Assembly: GCA_018383375.1 (NCBI GenBank)
Contig: JAHAWW010000297.1
Location: 1 to 7,112, forward strand
Direction of reading: 5' to 3'
From: Prevotellamassilia sp.
GTDB lineage: Bacteria; Bacteroidota; Bacteroidia; Bacteroidales; Bacteroidaceae
DNA length: 7,112 nt
The translations under genes were made by a program, and so were the position numbers. Below, one piece after another: positions 5,824-7,112 of this stretch. The first letter of the stretch is position 1. The number at the start of each line of letters is the position of its first letter. The notes under the pieces are model-generated. The model had not been told where the DNA came from. It ran no database searches and was given only the letters and a program-made list of their open reading frames with translations.

Positions 5824-7027
5824 CCGGATACCACACCGTCAAGCTGCCGGCCACAATAACCGACACAAAGGTGAGCACAATGTCGGTGGCGTGGACGCTG
5901 ACGGGATAGGCATTGACAATGAAGTTGTTGCCCGCGCCGCCCAGACTGATAAAGCCATACCGTTGTTGTAGCCAGCAGGCCAAAAGACCCAGACCAATGC
6001 CCAGTGTGGCGCCGATAAGGGTGATGAGGCGGCTCTCTATGAGGAAAATGCGCGTGGTGTCTTTCAAGGTGAGCCCCAAGGCATGGAGCGTCTCCATATT
6101 GGCTTGTTTGTCGATGATGAGCATAGAGACCGAACCGATGAGATTGAAGCAGGCCACCACGACAATAAACGTCAGGAATATCCAAGCCATGAGTTTCTCG
6201 ATTTTCATTACGCGAAACATTTCTTCGTGCTGCATCATGCGGTCTTTCACCACAAACTCGTCGCCCGATAAGGCTTCTATCTCTTTCATCACCGCCATTT
6301 CATCGGCACCGGGCTTAAGTTTCAGTTCCAGTGCACTTATTTCACCTGGGTGTTCAAATAGGTTTTGGGCAAACGTCAACGAGGTCAGCAGATAGTCTTC
6401 GTCATAGCTGCGCTGGTTGACTTGAAAGTATTTTTTTGAAGAAAAGACAAAATCCACGTTGAAACTCTCCTGAGGCGCCGCCAAATTGATGCGCTCGCCA
6501 CGACGAGGCGCGCAAATCTGTATTTGCTCAAAGTCAAGTCCCATTTTGGTGGCGAGTCCGAACCCCGGGATGGCATAATGCACTCCCGCAGCACTGAGAG
6601 TGGTCATGCGTTCGTGCTGACCGCTCGGTCCGTACACAATGCTGTCGAGTCCTGTGACGCTGGCAAAATGGTCGTCCACGCCTTTCACCGTCACCACCAC
6701 AGGGTTGCCCACGAACAAGATGAGGGCCTGCTCTTGATAAGTCGCCGAGGCGTCGGCCACTGCCTCTATACCCTTGATTTTTTGGAGCTTCGGATGATAG
6801 GCCGGCATAAGCTTCCCTTTGGCCGGCGTTATTTCAATCTGTGGGTCGAAGGTGGAATAGAGGCCGCCGATTAGTTCACGGAAGCCGTTGAATACAGACA
6901 ACACGCAGACCAACGCCATCGTGGCCACGGCTATGCCTAAGGCCGAGATGGCTGAAATAATGTTGATGGCGTTGTGGCTCTTTTTAGAAAACAGATAACG
7001 CCGGGCGACAAAAAACGGGAAGCGCAT
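5795..7027 (-). CDS. LolC/LolE-like ABC transporter permease (FtsX domain)
   Basis: A 410-residue permease with the layout of lipoprotein-releasing LolC/LolE. It has an N-terminal MRFPFFVARRYLFSKK tail and a first membrane helix (about 20-46, ending in VLSVFNGF). A large periplasmic MacB-like domain follows (about 50-275). Three C-terminal helices sit at roughly 282-304, 330-352 and 382-400, carrying the FtsX domain. The segment DKQANMETLHALGLT after the second helix is the usual coupling region that touches the ATPase. With a LolD-type ATPase, not present here, it would extract outer-membrane lipoproteins from the inner membrane. Only one base separates its ATG from the rbfA stop, so the two are surely co-transcribed. 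The stop codon lies inside the 3' end of the opposing glycosyltransferase gene, leaving no room for a separate terminator. Which partner of a LolCE pair it is, or whether it works as a homodimer, cannot be told here. Confidence 0.88.
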   Translation of the reverse strand: MRFPFFVARRYLFSKKSHNAINIISAISALGIAVATMALVCVLSVFNGFRELIGGLYSTFDPQIEITPAKGKLMPAYHPKLQKIKGIEAVADASATYQEQALILFVGNPVVVTVKGVDDHFASVTGLDSIVYGPSGQHERMTTLSAAGVHYAIPGFGLATKMGLDFEQIQICAPRRGERINLAAPQESFNVDFVFSSKKYFQVNQRSYDEDYLLTSLTFAQNLFEHPGEISALELKLKPGADEMAVMKEIEALSGDEFVVKDRMMQHEEMFRVMKIEKLMAWIFLTFIVVVACFNLIGSVSMLIIDKQANMETLHALGLTLKDTTRIFLIESRLITLIGATLGIGLGLLACWLQQRYGFISLGGAGNNFIVNAYPVSVHATDIVLTFVSVIVAGSLTVWYPVKLLCRRMF

Positions 7028-7028
7028 G

Positions 7029-7112
7029 TTATTTCTTCAGAAGCTCGTCAATGTGGTCGATATAGTCGAGCGAGTCGTCTACATAAAATGTAAACTCGGG
7101 GATGATGCGGAG
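7029..7112 (-). CDS. rbfA: Ribosome-binding factor A, C-terminal end only
   Basis: Only the last 27 codons and the TAA stop are inside the window. They read LRIIPEFTFYVDDSLDYIDH then IDELLKK. The pattern of arginine, a proline followed by an acidic residue, aromatic strand residues, then DDSLDY and IDELL is the conserved C-terminal strand and helix of RbfA. RbfA is a KH-fold protein that binds the 30S subunit and helps 16S rRNA 5'-end maturation. Its stop is followed after one base by the ATG of the LolC/E-like permease, giving a tightly coupled pair. The end of the gene supplies the purine-rich AAGAAATAA that could serve the permease start. The upstream part lies beyond the right edge. Confidence 0.85.
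   Translation of the reverse strand, partial: LRIIPEFTFYVDDSLDYIDHIDELLKK

Noticed and set aside
5480..6185. Open frames opposite or out of phase with the glycosyltransferase and permease ends
   Set aside because: They overlap well-supported genes and carry no motif or start signal of their own.

Overview
The window looks like a chromosomal segment from a Bacteroidota genome, probably order Bacteroidales and possibly Prevotellaceae. Three things support this. Several gene starts have TAnnTTTG-type -7 boxes. Strong Shine-Dalgarno sequences are absent. The gene families are typical of the group: a VTC-domain/DUF4956/DUF2490 cassette, and rbfA followed by a LolC/E-type permease. The genus call is inference from remembered protein resemblance, not from a search. 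No tRNA, rRNA, CRISPR array, insertion sequence or phage gene was seen.

Layout. Positions 1-2027 carry a minus-strand three-gene cassette, transcribed from right to left. It encodes a VTC-type (triphosphate-tunnel) polymerase domain protein, a DUF4956 membrane protein, and a DUF2490-type outer-membrane beta-barrel protein whose 3' end lies beyond position 1. The cassette has a textbook Bacteroidota promoter whose -7 box ends only 7 bases before the first start codon. Positions 2028-2479 are a 452-base non-coding stretch full of inverted repeats. It includes a plus-strand candidate small RNA (about 2221-2317) with its own promoter box and a strong terminator. Positions 2480-3004 (minus) encode a non-haem ferritin with all its iron-site residues. 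Positions 3087-4844 (minus) encode a large ArnT/PMT-like membrane glycosyltransferase. A 136-base divergent region separates it from a family 2 glycosyltransferase on the plus strand (4981-5823). That gene collides tail to tail, with a 29-base overlap, with a LolC/LolE-like permease (5795-7027, minus). One base separates the permease start from the end of rbfA, which enters from the right edge (7029-7112).

How the parts may work together. The two glycosyltransferases fit surface-glycan or lipid modification: one is cytoplasmic and uses nucleotide sugars, the other is membrane-embedded and uses polyprenyl-phosphate sugars. The rbfA-permease pair is a housekeeping operon for ribosome maturation and lipoprotein release to the outer membrane. 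The most interesting unit is the VTC/DUF4956/DUF2490 cassette. It contains a soluble polymerase-like enzyme, a multi-pass inner-membrane partner and an outer-membrane barrel. That arrangement could make an anionic polymer such as polyphosphate and move it outward. The family assignments are fairly secure; the joint function is a hypothesis.
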